A stretch of DNA of 64,000 bases from Methylobacteriaceae bacterium (GCA_947444195.1 CANEZL010000004.1:62001-126000), one strand, 5' to 3'. Shown: positions 1 through 8,633, counted from the stretch's first letter. Notes: generated by a model not told the origin, from the letters alone. Numbers and translations are program-made.

Positions 1-661
1 TCCGCGCCCCCGTCGCGCGCTCGGCGGCGGCGAGGTAGGGGTCCCAGATCGCCCAGGCATCCACCGCCCCGCGCACGAAGGCGGCGTTGCCGTCGGCGGG
101 CGCGAGGAAGGCGGTGTCGACGGCCTCGTAGGGCACGCCGGCCTTCTCCAGGGCCCGCAGGAGCAGGGCGTGCACGTTGGAGCCCTTGTTGAGGGCGACC
201 CGCTTGCCCCGCAGGTCCGCCACGGTGCGGATCGGGCTGTCCCTCCGTACCAGGATCGCCTCGCCGCGGGGGGCGGGCGGCTCGGCCGCGACGTAGCGCA
301 GTTCCGGGCTCGCGGCCTGGGCGAAGATCGGCGGGGTCTCGCCGGCCGAGCCGAGATCGATGGCGCCCGCGTTGAGCGCTTCGAGGAGCGGCGGCCCGGA
401 GGGGAATTCCGACCACGCCACCGCGACGCCCTGCCTGGCCAGGGCCCGGTCGAGGTCGCCCCGGCCCTTCAGGAGCACCAGGGTTCCGTATTTCTGGTAG
501 CCGATGCGCAGGGTCTTCGGCGCTCCCCGCTCGGGCGCCGCCCGCAGGGGCTTGGCGCCGAGCCAGGCCGCGAGGCCGAGACCCGCGGCGAGCAGGGTGC
601 GCCGGTTCGTGGGCGCGGCGGCGGCGAGGGCGGTGCTGCGGGGTTGGCGTGGGAGTGTCAT
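1..661 (-). CDS. Aliphatic sulfonate-type ABC transporter substrate-binding protein (partial)
   Basis: The 3' part lies beyond the left edge; about 220 codons are visible, starting at the ATG complementary to 659-661. A twin-Arg-like and hydrophobic N-terminus (about residues 18-42) suggests periplasmic export. The mature part begins with LRIGYQKYGTLVLLKGRG and contains SGPPLLEALNAGAIDLG and AWAIWDPYLAAAE, all typical of the SsuA/TauA family of NMT1-like binding proteins. It lies 9 bp downstream of a closely related paralogue on the same strand. The role, periplasmic capture of a sulfonate or sulfate ester, is inferred from family and from the SfnG/MsuE context; the actual ligand cannot be read from sequence. 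Confidence 0.85.
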   Translation of the reverse strand, partial: MTLPRQPRSTALAAAAPTNRRTLLAAGLGLAAWLGAKPLRAAPERGAPKTLRIGYQKYGTLVLLKGRGDLDRALARQGVAVAWSEFPSGPPLLEALNAGAIDLGSAGETPPIFAQAASPELRYVAAEPPAPRGEAILVRRDSPIRTVADLRGKRVALNKGSNVHALLLRALEKAGVPYEAVDTAFLAPADGNAAFVRGAVDAWAIWDPYLAAAERATGAR

Positions 662-670
662 GACGTCTCG

Positions 671-1630
671 TCAGCCGTTGCGTGCGGGTGGGGTCCAGAC
701 CACGTCGGCGACGCGGATGGGCCTGGGGATCAGCTTGAGGGCGTGGAAGCGGTCGGCGACGCTCTGCTGCTCGGCCACCACCTGCGGCGTCAGCGGTCCG
801 ATCCGGTAGTTCGCCCGGTCGACGGCGCGGCGCGTGGCGGCGAGCGGCACGCCGGTGCCCTGCGCGAGGATGGCCGCGACCGAGCCGCGGTTGGCCTCCG
901 CCCAGCGCGCGACGCCGTCGAGCACGTCGAGGGCTTCGCCGAGCACATCGGGCCGGGCCTGGGCGAAGCCGCGGTTGGCCAGGAAGAAGATGTTCGGGCG
1001 CGCGACGTCGGTGGCGTAGCTGAGCACCCGCACCCCGTCCCCGCCCTCCGCGATGGCGAAATAGGGGTCCCAGATCGACCAGGCGTCGAGGCTGCCGCGG
1101 GCGAAGGCGGCGGCGGCGTCCGCGGGCGCCAGGATCACCGGCTCGACATCGGCGTAGGAGAGCCCCGCCTTCTCCAGCGTCGCCACCGCGAGGTTGTGCG
1201 CGCTCGTGCCCTTGGCGAAGCCCAGGCGCTTACCCTTGAGGTCGGCGATCGTCCGGAGGGGCGAGCCCTTGGGCACCAGGATGCCCGAGCCCGTCCCGGC
1301 ACCCTCCTGCGCGGCGGCGTAGACGAGGTCGGCGCCCGCCGCCTGCGCGAAGATCGGCGGCGCGTCGCCGGTCTGGCCGAGATCGATCCCGCCGAGGCCG
1401 AGCGCTTCGAGGAGCGGCGGTCCGAGGGAGAACTCCACCCATTTCACGGCGTAGCCGAGGGGCTTCAGCCGCGCCTCGATCACGCCCTGCTGCTTGGCGA
1501 TCACCAGGATGCCGTTCTTCTGGTAGCCGATCCGGAGCAGGCCGGGCTCGGCGGCGCGGGCGCGCCGCGGCAGGGCGGCGGGCAGGCCCGCGGCGAGGGC
1601 GCCCGCGAGGAGGGAGCGCCGGTCGATCAT
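671..1630 (-). CDS. Aliphatic sulfonate-type ABC transporter substrate-binding protein
   Basis: This is a 319-residue SsuA-like periplasmic binding protein. It starts with MIDRRSLLAGALAAGLPAAL, an Arg-Arg signal peptide with cleavage likely near residue 27. It shares the blocks IGYQKNGILVIAKQQG, GPPLLEALGLGGIDLGQTGD and WSIWDPYFAIAEGG with the protein encoded just downstream, so the pair looks like a tandem duplication that has diverged. The start overlaps the stop of the flavin reductase gene by 4 bp, so they are one transcription unit. The SsuB/SsuC ATPase and permease are not in the window and would be expected to the left. Confidence 0.88.
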   Translation of the reverse strand: MIDRRSLLAGALAAGLPAALPRRARAAEPGLLRIGYQKNGILVIAKQQGVIEARLKPLGYAVKWVEFSLGPPLLEALGLGGIDLGQTGDAPPIFAQAAGADLVYAAAQEGAGTGSGILVPKGSPLRTIADLKGKRLGFAKGTSAHNLAVATLEKAGLSYADVEPVILAPADAAAAFARGSLDAWSIWDPYFAIAEGGDGVRVLSYATDVARPNIFFLANRGFAQARPDVLGEALDVLDGVARWAEANRGSVAAILAQGTGVPLAATRRAVDRANYRIGPLTPQVVAEQQSVADRFHALKLIPRPIRVADVVWTPPARNG

Positions 1631-2223
1631 CGGGCGCCTGCCGCGAGGCGGGCGGACGGCGCGGCCTGAAGTCCGGGCAGGCCGCCGCGGGCGTGGGTCG
1701 CGAGCGCGGCGATCTCGGCGCCGGCCTGCCCGATCCGGGCGAGGAGGCCGGGCTCGACGGGAAGCCCGTCGCGGAAATCCGCGTCCGCCCCGTAGACGGC
1801 GGTGGGGGCCTGCAACGCGCTGAAGAAGCCGAAGAGGGGGCGGAAGGCGTGCTCCACCACCAGGGCGTGCCGGCTCCCGCCGCCCGTGGCCACGATCGCC
1901 ACCGGCTTGCCGGCGAGCGCCTCGGGGGGGATCAGGTCGAACAGGTGCTTGAACAGGCCGGTATAGCTGCCCTTGTAGACCGGCGAGCCGACGACGAGGG
2001 CGTCGGCCTCCTCGATGGCCTCGATCACCCGGCGGGCGGGGAGCGGCAGGGCCTCCCGGTTCCAGGCGGCACCGAGCCCGCTGCCGGCATCCACGAGGTC
2101 GAACAGGCGCAGGTCGAGGGGCGCGTGCACTGCGGCTTCCTCGGCCACCGCCTCCACCAGGGCGCGGGTCTTCGACGGGCGCTGCAGGTTGGCGCTGAAG
2201 CCGACGAGTCTCGGTCGTGTCAT
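1627..2223 (-). CDS. msuE: NADPH-dependent FMN reductase, SsuE/MsuE type
   Basis: A 198-residue flavodoxin-like reductase that supplies reduced FMN to two-component sulfur monooxygenases. The N-terminus GFSANLQRPSKTRALVEA carries the phosphate-binding loop. The block GSPVYKGSYTGLFKHLFDLI is characteristic of the SsuE/MsuE family, and length fits. It is first gene of a minus-strand unit and is divergent from sfnG, a monooxygenase that needs FMNH2, so it is the probable reductase partner of SfnG. The exact symbol (msuE, ssuE or sfnE) is a judgement call. A C-terminal Ala/Arg-rich tail of about 20 residues is of no known function. Confidence 0.85.
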   Translation of the reverse strand: MTRPRLVGFSANLQRPSKTRALVEAVAEEAAVHAPLDLRLFDLVDAGSGLGAAWNREALPLPARRVIEAIEEADALVVGSPVYKGSYTGLFKHLFDLIPPEALAGKPVAIVATGGGSRHALVVEHAFRPLFGFFSALQAPTAVYGADADFRDGLPVEPGLLARIGQAGAEIAALATHARGGLPGLQAAPSARLAAGAR

Positions 2224-2769
2224 CTGGCTGGTCCCCGTGGGCGGTGATGAGCGCGCCGCCGTCCGGCGGAGGCGCGGTCTCGATGCCTAAAGGCTGCGTG
2301 AGCAGGGCGCCGGGGTCAATGAAACGTTCTTATAAAAGGACGATCCGTCGGAGAGGATCGTATCTCTCCCGGCCTCGGGCGGAGAATGTTTCCGCGAGAT
2401 CCGGCGATGTCCGAGGAAATCTCCCGGATCGCCGCCAGTGCGTCCCGCAGATCGCTCGATCTACGGAACGCGCAGGGGTGATGTGCTTGCGACGGCGCCC
2501 GTTTGCTGCCGCGGGCGGCGCGCGCGGGGCCTCCGGCGAGAAGAAACCTGCGGCGCCGCGCGGTCCCTGAGGAAGGTTCTCGCGCGAAGGCGCGGAAGAA
2601 CGATTTTCTGTTCCTTTGACGCTGGATCGTCGGCGCTGAATACTTGGATCGATCCCGATCTTTCGTCGTCGCCGCCGCGCGTCAGGCGGCGCGGGCGCGA
2701 TCCCGAGTACTCGTCCCCAATCATTCGTCCAGCATAAAGCATTCATTCAGCATATCGGAGGCATTCCCC
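2224..2769. promoter_or_regulatory. Divergent control region between msuE and sfnG, with interlocking inverted repeats
   Basis: A 546-bp stretch without a convincing gene separates the two divergent sulfur-scavenging units. At 2340-2361 the arms ACGATCC and GGATCGT (7 of 7 matched, 8-nt spacer) form an inverted repeat. A second one, GGAGAG at 2350-2355 and CTCTCC at 2364-2369, overlaps it, so only one hairpin could form at a time. An AT-rich patch (TTCTTATAAAAGG) sits just to the left. This is a plausible operator or promoter for msuE. A GGAGG ribosome-binding site at 2758-2762 precedes sfnG. No confident sigma-54 element was found. Confidence 0.45.
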
Positions 2770-3873
2770 ATGGCCGATACGAACGCAGCCGAGCCCATCC
2801 GCTTCGCCTACTGGGTGCCCAACGTCTCGGGCGGCCTCGTCGTCAGCAAGATCCCGCAGCGCACGGGCTGGGACGGCGATTACAACCGCCGCCTCGCGCA
2901 GATCGCGGAAGAGGCGGGCTTCGACTACGCCCTGACGCAGATCCGCTTCACGGCGGGCTACGGGGCCGAGTACCAGCACGAATCGGTGGCCTTCAGCCAC
3001 GCCCTGCTCGCGGCGACCTCGAAGATCAAGGTCATCGCCGCGCTCCTGCCCGGCCCCTGGAACCCGACGCTCGCGGCCAAGCAGGTGGCGACGATCGCCC
3101 AGCTCACCGGCGACCGCATCTCCGTCAACATCGTCTCGGGCTGGTTCTCGGGGGAGTTCCGCGCGATCGGCGAGCCCTGGCTCGACCACGACGAGCGCTA
3201 CCGGCGCTCGGAGGAGTTCATCCGCGCCCTGCGCGGGATCTGGACGCAGGACGCCTTCAGCTTCCGCGGCGACTTCTACCGCTACGCCGACTACACCCTG
3301 AAGCCGAAGCCCGGCACGCCGCTCCCCGAGATCTTCCAGGGCGGCTCGTCGCGCGCGGCCCGCGACATGGCCGCCCGCGTCTCCGACTGGTACCTCACCA
3401 ACGGCGGCGGCCCGGAGGATATCCGCGCCCAGGTCGAGGACATCCAGGGGAAGGCCCGAGCGAACGGGCATTCCGTCAAGATCGGCGTCAACGCCTTCGT
3501 CATCGCCCGCGACACGGAGGCGGAGGCCCGCGCCGTCCTCCAGGAGATCATCGACCAGGCCGATCCGGAGGCGGTGAAGGCCTTCGGGCACGAGGTGAAG
3601 AACGCGGGAAAAGCCTCGCCGGAAGGGGAGGGCAACTGGGCGAAGTCGAGCTTCGAGGATCTCGTCCAGTACAACGACGGCTTCAAGACCAACCTCATCG
3701 GCACCCCCGATCAGATCGCCGAGCGCATCCTGGCGCTCAAGGATATCGGCGTCGATCTCGCGCTGCTCGGCTTCCTGCATTTCCAGGAGGAGGTGAAATA
3801 CTTCGGCGACGAGGTGATCCCACGGGTACGGGCGCTCGAGGCCGCCCGCGAGCGCCGGGCCGAGGCGGCCTGA
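2770..3873 (+). CDS. sfnG: FMNH2-dependent dimethyl sulfone monooxygenase
   Basis: A 367-residue bacterial-luciferase-like flavoprotein. The opening RFAYWVPNVSGGLVVSKI is a hallmark of SfnG, which converts dimethyl sulfone to methanesulfinate with O2 and FMNH2. RISVNIVSGWFSGEF and EIFQGGSSRAARDMAARVSD are conserved flavin-pocket blocks of the SsuD/SfnG family. The ATG at 2770 was chosen because GGAGG lies just upstream and family homology begins about 10 residues in; an upstream in-frame ATG at 2644 would add unrelated sequence. It acts in the cytosol, probably with the divergent MsuE-type reductase. The next gene, sfnB, is also a sulfur-starvation gene. Confidence 0.92.
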   Translation: MADTNAAEPIRFAYWVPNVSGGLVVSKIPQRTGWDGDYNRRLAQIAEEAGFDYALTQIRFTAGYGAEYQHESVAFSHALLAATSKIKVIAALLPGPWNPTLAAKQVATIAQLTGDRISVNIVSGWFSGEFRAIGEPWLDHDERYRRSEEFIRALRGIWTQDAFSFRGDFYRYADYTLKPKPGTPLPEIFQGGSSRAARDMAARVSDWYLTNGGGPEDIRAQVEDIQGKARANGHSVKIGVNAFVIARDTEAEARAVLQEIIDQADPEAVKAFGHEVKNAGKASPEGEGNWAKSSFEDLVQYNDGFKTNLIGTPDQIAERILALKDIGVDLALLGFLHFQEEVKYFGDEVIPRVRALEAARERRAEAA

Positions 3874-3900
3874 GCGGGATCGCCCGACCCTCCCTTCCGC

Positions 3901-4101
3901 ACCGTATTCACACATCTTGGGCGGTCGTGCCCGCGCACTCCCTCCCCCCTCTGCGGGGGAGGGTGCCGAGCGGAGCGAGGCGGGAGAGGGGAACCCCGCT
4001 TCTGGAAGGGGTGCGGCGTCGATGCCGCGCAGATCCTGCACCGTCGCACCCCTCTCCCGACCTCCTTCGGGGGCCACCCTCCCCCGCAGAGGGGGGAGGG
4101 A
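3901..4101. repeat. Dispersed palindromic repeat, copy A (intergenic)
   Basis: The core at 3938-4101 begins CTCCCTCCCCCCTCTGCGGG and ends with its near-complement, so the whole unit can fold into one long stem with inner arms GGGAGAGGGG and CCCCTCTCCC. The left flank from 3901 is also shared with the copy inside cobN (32403 onward): the first 80 or so bases differ at only a few positions. Related cores lie at 14947-15111 and 38346-38515. It fills most of the sfnG-sfnB gap and may act as a transcript-processing or terminator-like structure, which is inference. Confidence 0.85.
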
Positions 4102-4134
4102 TCGTCGCGCGCGTGAACAACCGGGAACGCCATC

Positions 4135-5391
4135 ATGAACATCGCCGTCAGCCCCGCCGCCGTCGAGACCGGACAGCCGCGCCCCGTGCCGGGGCGCCCG
4201 CGGCCGGCCGAGCCGGCCCATGTCATCCGCGACGAGGCCGAGGCCATCCGCGTGGCGGAACGGCTCGCCGCCCTCTTCCGCGAGGGCGCGTCCGAGCGCG
4301 ACCGCACCGGGGCGCGGCCGGCCGAGGAGCTCGACGCCTTCTCGCAGAGCGGGCTCTGGTCGATCAACGTGCCGCGCACCTATGGCGGGCCGGGCGTGTC
4401 CTACGCCACCCTGGCGCGGGTGATCGCCATCGTCTCGGCGGCCGATCCCTCGATCGGGCAGATCGCGCAGAACCATCTCGGCATCGTGGCGGCGATCGAC
4501 ACGGTGTCGGAGCCCGCGCAGAAGGCGCTGCTCTTCGGCGAAGTCCTGAAGGGCGTCCGCTTCGGCAACGCCTTCTCCGAGCGGGGCACGGCGCGCGCCG
4601 CCGATTTCGAGACGCGCTTCACGGATGCGGGCGACCACGTGGTGGTGCGGGGGCGGAAGTTCTACGCCACGGGGGCGCTGCTTGCCCATCTCGTGCCGAT
4701 CGTGGCCACCGACGCGGAGGGCCGCGCGTGGTACGCCATCGCCGAGCGGGACGCGCCCGGCCTCTCGGTCATCGACGACTGGTCGGCCTTCGGCCAGCGC
4801 GGCACGGCGAGCGGCACGGTGCTGATCGAGGACGTGCGCGTGCCGAAGACCCATCTCGTGCCGGCCTGGAAGGGCTACGCGCGCCCCAGCGCGGACGGGG
4901 CGATCTTCCAGATCATCCAGGCGGCGGTGGATGCGGGCATCGCCCGCGCGGCGCTGACCGACACGATCGATTTCGTACGCACGAAATCCCGCCCCTGGAT
5001 CGACAGCGGGCAGGGGCGCGCCTCCGACGACCCCTACACGATCCGGGCGGTGGGCGACCTCACCATCCGCCTGCACGCGGCCGAGGCGCTCCTCGAACGG
5101 GCGGGCCGGGCGATCGACGGGGCGGTGGCCGCCCCCGAGACCGAGAGCGTGGCGGCGGCCCAGCTCGCCACCGCGGAGGCGAAGGTGCTGACGACGGAGG
5201 TGGCGCTCGCCGCCGCCAACACCCTGTTCGAGCTCGCCGGCACCCGCGCGACGCTCGCCGAGCACAATCTCGACCGGCACTGGCGCAACGCCCGCACCCA
5301 CACCCTGCACGATCCGGTGCGCTGGAAATACGCCATCGTCGGCAACCACGCCCTCAACGGCGTGAACCCGCCCTTCCACGCCTGGAGCTGA
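4135..5391 (+). CDS. sfnB: SfnB-family sulfur acquisition oxidoreductase (acyl-CoA dehydrogenase-like)
   Basis: A 418-residue flavoprotein of the acyl-CoA dehydrogenase fold. It has the N-terminal helical domain (residues about 30-140, with SIGQIAQNHLGIVAAI), the middle beta domain (RFGNAFSERGTARAADFETR, FYATGALLAHLVPIVA, DDWSAFGQRGTASGTVLIED), and the C-terminal helical domain. SfnB proteins are induced in sulfur starvation and are linked to dimethyl sulfone and sulfonate use, but the reaction is not firmly established. It lies 261 bp after sfnG with a palindromic repeat between them, so co-transcription is likely but not certain. The first 30 residues are low-complexity. Confidence 0.88.
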   Translation: MNIAVSPAAVETGQPRPVPGRPRPAEPAHVIRDEAEAIRVAERLAALFREGASERDRTGARPAEELDAFSQSGLWSINVPRTYGGPGVSYATLARVIAIVSAADPSIGQIAQNHLGIVAAIDTVSEPAQKALLFGEVLKGVRFGNAFSERGTARAADFETRFTDAGDHVVVRGRKFYATGALLAHLVPIVATDAEGRAWYAIAERDAPGLSVIDDWSAFGQRGTASGTVLIEDVRVPKTHLVPAWKGYARPSADGAIFQIIQAAVDAGIARAALTDTIDFVRTKSRPWIDSGQGRASDDPYTIRAVGDLTIRLHAAEALLERAGRAIDGAVAAPETESVAAAQLATAEAKVLTTEVALAAANTLFELAGTRATLAEHNLDRHWRNARTHTLHDPVRWKYAIVGNHALNGVNPPFHAWS

Positions 5392-5538
5392 GGCGGGCTC
5401 GGGATATTCTCCACGGTAGTGACGGCGCGGCTCTACAGGCTGAGAGGCCATCTTTCCGGAGCGCCGCAGGCGAGCCCGGACCCGGAGGGGCGCGCGATCG
5501 TCTTGCGAGAACCGGATCGCACTTTCGGGTATCGCGCC

Positions 5539-6732
5539 CTATAGCCCCACCCGCTTGGCCCCGTCCGGCTCGGCGACGAGGGTGGGCGGGGGCTCGGCCG
5601 GGCGCAGCATGCCCTGGAGGGGGCCGGTGGCGGGCTCCGGCGTCGCCGCCCGGTCGCCCGCCACCGCCGCCACCGCCTCGGGGGCGATGAGGCCGAGCTT
5701 GGCCGCGTGCTCGGCCATGGCCACGCTGTCGGCGGCGAGCACGAAGCTGCTGCCGGCCCCCGTCACCGCCGCGGCGATCGCCTCGATCGCGGCGATCCGG
5801 TCCGCGTCGGCGGCGACGTTGCGGATGTAGATGGCCGCGATCCGGCCCGGATGGGCGGCCACGATCTCCGCGTAGACCTCCGGATCGTGCTGGCCGCTGT
5901 CGCCGATCAGCACGAAGGGCAGGTCGCGGTAGAGGTCGAGCATGTGGCCGATGAGGGCGCGCTTGTGGTCCTCGGCCCGGCGCGGCAGCGGGTGCGTCCA
6001 GGACAGGCCCCATTCCCGCAGGAACAGGATCGGTCCCACGGGGATGGCGTGGCGGGCGAAGAAGGCGCTCAGCACCTCGTAGAGCCCCCAGGGCGCGCGC
6101 GAGACGTAGAGCATCGGGTTGCCCTCCGCGCCCGTACCACCCGCGTGGAGCGCCCGGTAGAGGGTGGCGACGCCGGGAAACGCGACCCGGCTCTCGGCAT
6201 CCTCCACGAAGAGGCGCCAGAGCATCACCAGCTTGTTGGCCACGCCCGTGTGCATCACCGTGTCGTCGATGTCGCTGACCACGGCGAAGCGGGCCCGGTC
6301 CGAGGGGATGTAGATCTCGGCCCGCGCCTCCACCGGCGTCGGGGCGTCGAGGACCAGGTCGACGGCGTGCCAGGGGCCCGGGCCCGCGGGGGCGCGGCGC
6401 GGGTGCAGGTGGATGCGGAAATAGCCGTCGCGGTCGGTGGCAACCCGCTGCTCGGTCCCCTCGAACCGGGCGGTGACGGGCGCGCCCGCCACCGCCCGGC
6501 GCCCGATGCGGCGGCGCATGTCCCGCCAGAGGTCGCGCAGGCTGTCCCGGTCGGTCTCCCCCGGCGCCCCCGATTGCCGGAAGACCCGGCCGATCAGGAA
6601 CACCGCCTCGCAGGAGCCGTAGCCGCGATAGGGCTCCAGCACGATGCCGCCGCGCCCCTGCGCCCGCCGCACGGGCCGCGAGAACAGGCGCAACGTTCCC
6701 TTCGTGACCCGGTACAGGCTCGACCGCACCAT
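5539..6732 (-). CDS. App1-type phosphatidate phosphatase domain protein (DUF2183)
   Basis: A 397-residue protein with an N-terminal beta-rich region (about 20-170, including VTARFEGTEQRVATDRDGYF, a Ca-binding-like loop) and a C-terminal HAD-like domain. The catalytic motif VVSDIDDTVMHTG gives the DxDxT signature of App1 lipid phosphatases, and FVLIGDSGQHDPEVYAEI supplies the GDSGxxD motif. The ATG at 6732 (MVRSSLYRVTKG) was chosen because the family begins there; sequence further upstream is repeat-derived. Substrate is probably phosphatidate or a similar phospholipid by family. It stands alone, convergent with sfnB. Confidence 0.85.
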   Translation of the reverse strand: MVRSSLYRVTKGTLRLFSRPVRRAQGRGGIVLEPYRGYGSCEAVFLIGRVFRQSGAPGETDRDSLRDLWRDMRRRIGRRAVAGAPVTARFEGTEQRVATDRDGYFRIHLHPRRAPAGPGPWHAVDLVLDAPTPVEARAEIYIPSDRARFAVVSDIDDTVMHTGVANKLVMLWRLFVEDAESRVAFPGVATLYRALHAGGTGAEGNPMLYVSRAPWGLYEVLSAFFARHAIPVGPILFLREWGLSWTHPLPRRAEDHKRALIGHMLDLYRDLPFVLIGDSGQHDPEVYAEIVAAHPGRIAAIYIRNVAADADRIAAIEAIAAAVTGAGSSFVLAADSVAMAEHAAKLGLIAPEAVAAVAGDRAATPEPATGPLQGMLRPAEPPPTLVAEPDGAKRVGL

Positions 6733-6804
6733 CACCGCTCTCCCGCACGTGCCGGATGCAAATGATCCGAGCGCCGGGAAAGTTCGCGTCCGAGACGCGC
6801 GCGG

Positions 6805-6975
6805 GATCCCTTCCGGATGGCGGATGCCGGCTTCGCGCCGACCCGCGCTGGCTTGGCCAATACGGCCCTGGCCGCGACCGGGCGGGGATCGCCTCATACC
6901 AAATCCGATTGATCCCTTCGGGATGGCGGATCTGGGCTTCGCTCAGGCGCCGCGCGGGCTCGGTCGATACGACCC
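6805..6975. repeat. Imperfect direct repeat, two units about 106 bp apart
   Basis: Units begin GATCCCTTCCGGATGGCGGA at 6805 and GATCCCTTCGGGATGGCGGA at 6911. The similarity then continues patchily for about 60 bases and ends near CCAATACGG and CGATACGAC. The sequence reads as RHPEG-like peptides on the opposite strand. It lies in the 491-bp gap between the App1-like and malonyl-CoA decarboxylase genes, which holds no credible gene. It looks like a tandem copy of a small intergenic element; function unknown. Confidence 0.6.
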
Positions 6976-7042
6976 CCGCTTCGATCAAGCGGCGATCGTA
7001 TCAGACCGTTTCCCGGCTCACCGCCTCAATTGCACTCGGGCC

Positions 7043-7200
7043 TCTCCTCCCCCCGGATCTCGGGCTTGCCCAGATCGGGCAGGCCCGATCTGGGTGGGGA
7101 GGAGCCGGAGATGGGGGGTGGCGCAAAAGGCGCCGCAACGCTCGCTTCTGCGCCACCCCCACCCCGCACCTCTCCCCGCGAGGGGGAAGGGACAGGAGCC
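7043..7200. repeat. Palindromic intergenic element with two nested hairpins
   Basis: The arms CCCAGATCGGGC (7069-7080) and GCCCGATCTGGG (7083-7094) match perfectly around a two-base AG centre. A second pair, GGGGGTGGCGCA and TGCGCCACCCCC, flanks the stretch at about 7115-7167. The first hairpin has the same 12+AG+12 architecture and the same CGGGCTTGCCC lead-in as one embedded in cobG at 35538-35563, so both seem to belong to one dispersed family. It sits directly downstream of the malonyl-CoA decarboxylase gene, which ends at 7224, and may help end or stabilise that transcript. Confidence 0.7.
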
Positions 7201-7223
7201 CCTCCGATTGCCGAGAACGGCCG

Positions 7224-8633
7224 TCACGCGTCCACCAGGGCGACGGCGCGGGGGGGCGGCAGGTTGGCGCGCAGCTCCCGCGACACCGCCGCCGAGGCCG
7301 AGATCGTGCCGAGATTGGCGTAGGTCTCGTGGTTCTTCTCGATGGCGGAGAGGTCGTAGAGGTAGTTCACCATCAGCCCGTGGGACTGTTTCAGCCCCTT
7401 GCCGGAGGTGTCGCCGAGGAAGTTGATCCGCTCGAGCCGCGCCCCGTTGCCGAGATGGAAGCGCGCCACCGGATCGAGGGGCCGGCCGCGCTCGTTCTTG
7501 GCGCGCAGGAAGTAGGCGGCGGCGGCCGGGATCAGCGCCTTGCGCACCGCGTCCGCCTTGGCCTTGTCGGCGTTCCAGCCGGGCTCGTCGAGGAGGCGCA
7601 GGGTCTCCACGTCCTCGCGGCCGATCCCCTGCGGCGCGTCGGCCCGGCGCTCGCGGTCGAGCCAGGCGGCGAAGCCCGGGACCGGGGACAGGGTGACGAA
7701 GGTCTTCAGGCTCGGGATCTCGCGGGCGAGGTCCTCCACCACCTGCTTGATGAGGAAGTTGCCGAAGGTGACGCCGGCCAAGCCCCGCTGGCAGTTGGAG
7801 ATCGAGTAGAAGATCGCCGTGGTGAAGGCGCTGGGCTTCAGGGGCGCGCGCTCCTGGCTGAGGATCGGCGCGATGGCCGGCGCGATCGCCTCGGTGAGGG
7901 CCACCTCCACGAAGATCAGCGGCTCGTCCACCAGGGCCGGGTGGAAGAAGGCGAAGCAGCGCCGGTCCCGCGGCTCGATGCGGCGGCGCAGGTCGTCCCA
8001 GTCGGCGATGGCGTGCACCGCCTCGTAGCGGATGATCTTCTCCAGGATGTGGGCCGGCGTCGTCCAGTCGATGTGGCGCAGCACCAGGAAGCCGCGGTTG
8101 AACCAGGAGGCGAACAGGTGCTCGAAGTCGCGGTCGAGGCTCGCCACCGCGTCGGTCAGTTCCGGGGTGCTGCCGGCTTCGGCCTTGAGCTCCTTGCGCA
8201 GGTCGAACAGGTCCTCGCGCATGCGCACCAGGGCCAGGGTCCCGTCCCGGGCGAGGTTGAGGCGGCGGACGAGTTCCTGGCTGCGGGGCTCGGCCGCCTC
8301 GTGCAGCAGGCCGAGCTTGGCCCGGGTCGGATCCGCCCGGTACGCGGCGATGGCCGCGTCCACCGCGGCGTGGTCGGCGTCGAAATCGACGGCGATGTGG
8401 CGCAGGAAGGCGAGGCGCTCGGGCTTGGCGAAGCTGGCGTAGCGGTCGAGGATGGCCCGGGCGAGGGCGACGCCCGAGGCCTCGCCGCGGCGGGAGATCA
8501 GGTCCTCGCAGAGGCGGACGAGTTCCGCCGGGTCGGCGCGGGCGGCCAGGTCGCCGCGGGCCATGCCGATGAGGTCGCGCCCGCGGTCGCTGATCGTCTG
8601 GAGAAGGTCGCCGAAAAACGAGATCGCCGCCAT
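7224..8633 (-). CDS. Malonyl-CoA decarboxylase
   Basis: A 469-residue protein covering the full MLYCD/MatA family: an N-terminal helical oligomerisation domain (about 1-190) and a C-terminal acetyltransferase-like catalytic domain. Catalytic-region blocks seen are FYSISNCQRGLAGVTFGNFL, LKTFVTLSPVPGF (family Ser), and VARFHLGNGARLERINFLGD (family His). The reaction is malonyl-CoA to acetyl-CoA plus CO2 in the cytosol. No malonyl-CoA synthetase or malonate transporter lies next to it, so a link to malonate use is not supported by context. Start ATG at 8633 gives normal length. Confidence 0.93.
   Translation of the reverse strand: MAAISFFGDLLQTISDRGRDLIGMARGDLAARADPAELVRLCEDLISRRGEASGVALARAILDRYASFAKPERLAFLRHIAVDFDADHAAVDAAIAAYRADPTRAKLGLLHEAAEPRSQELVRRLNLARDGTLALVRMREDLFDLRKELKAEAGSTPELTDAVASLDRDFEHLFASWFNRGFLVLRHIDWTTPAHILEKIIRYEAVHAIADWDDLRRRIEPRDRRCFAFFHPALVDEPLIFVEVALTEAIAPAIAPILSQERAPLKPSAFTTAIFYSISNCQRGLAGVTFGNFLIKQVVEDLAREIPSLKTFVTLSPVPGFAAWLDRERRADAPQGIGREDVETLRLLDEPGWNADKAKADAVRKALIPAAAAYFLRAKNERGRPLDPVARFHLGNGARLERINFLGDTSGKGLKQSHGLMVNYLYDLSAIEKNHETYANLGTISASAAVSRELRANLPPPRAVALVDA

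Noticed and set aside
2476..2490. A sigma-54-like GG-N10-GC element before sfnG
   Set aside because: Only GG and TTGC match; the TGGCAC half is poor and the distance to sfnG is large.
2743..5451. A very long minus-strand open frame opposite sfnG and sfnB
   Set aside because: It has Arg/Gly/Ala/His-rich, non-protein-like composition and lies antisense to two well-supported genes. GC-rich DNA creates many such frames in this window.
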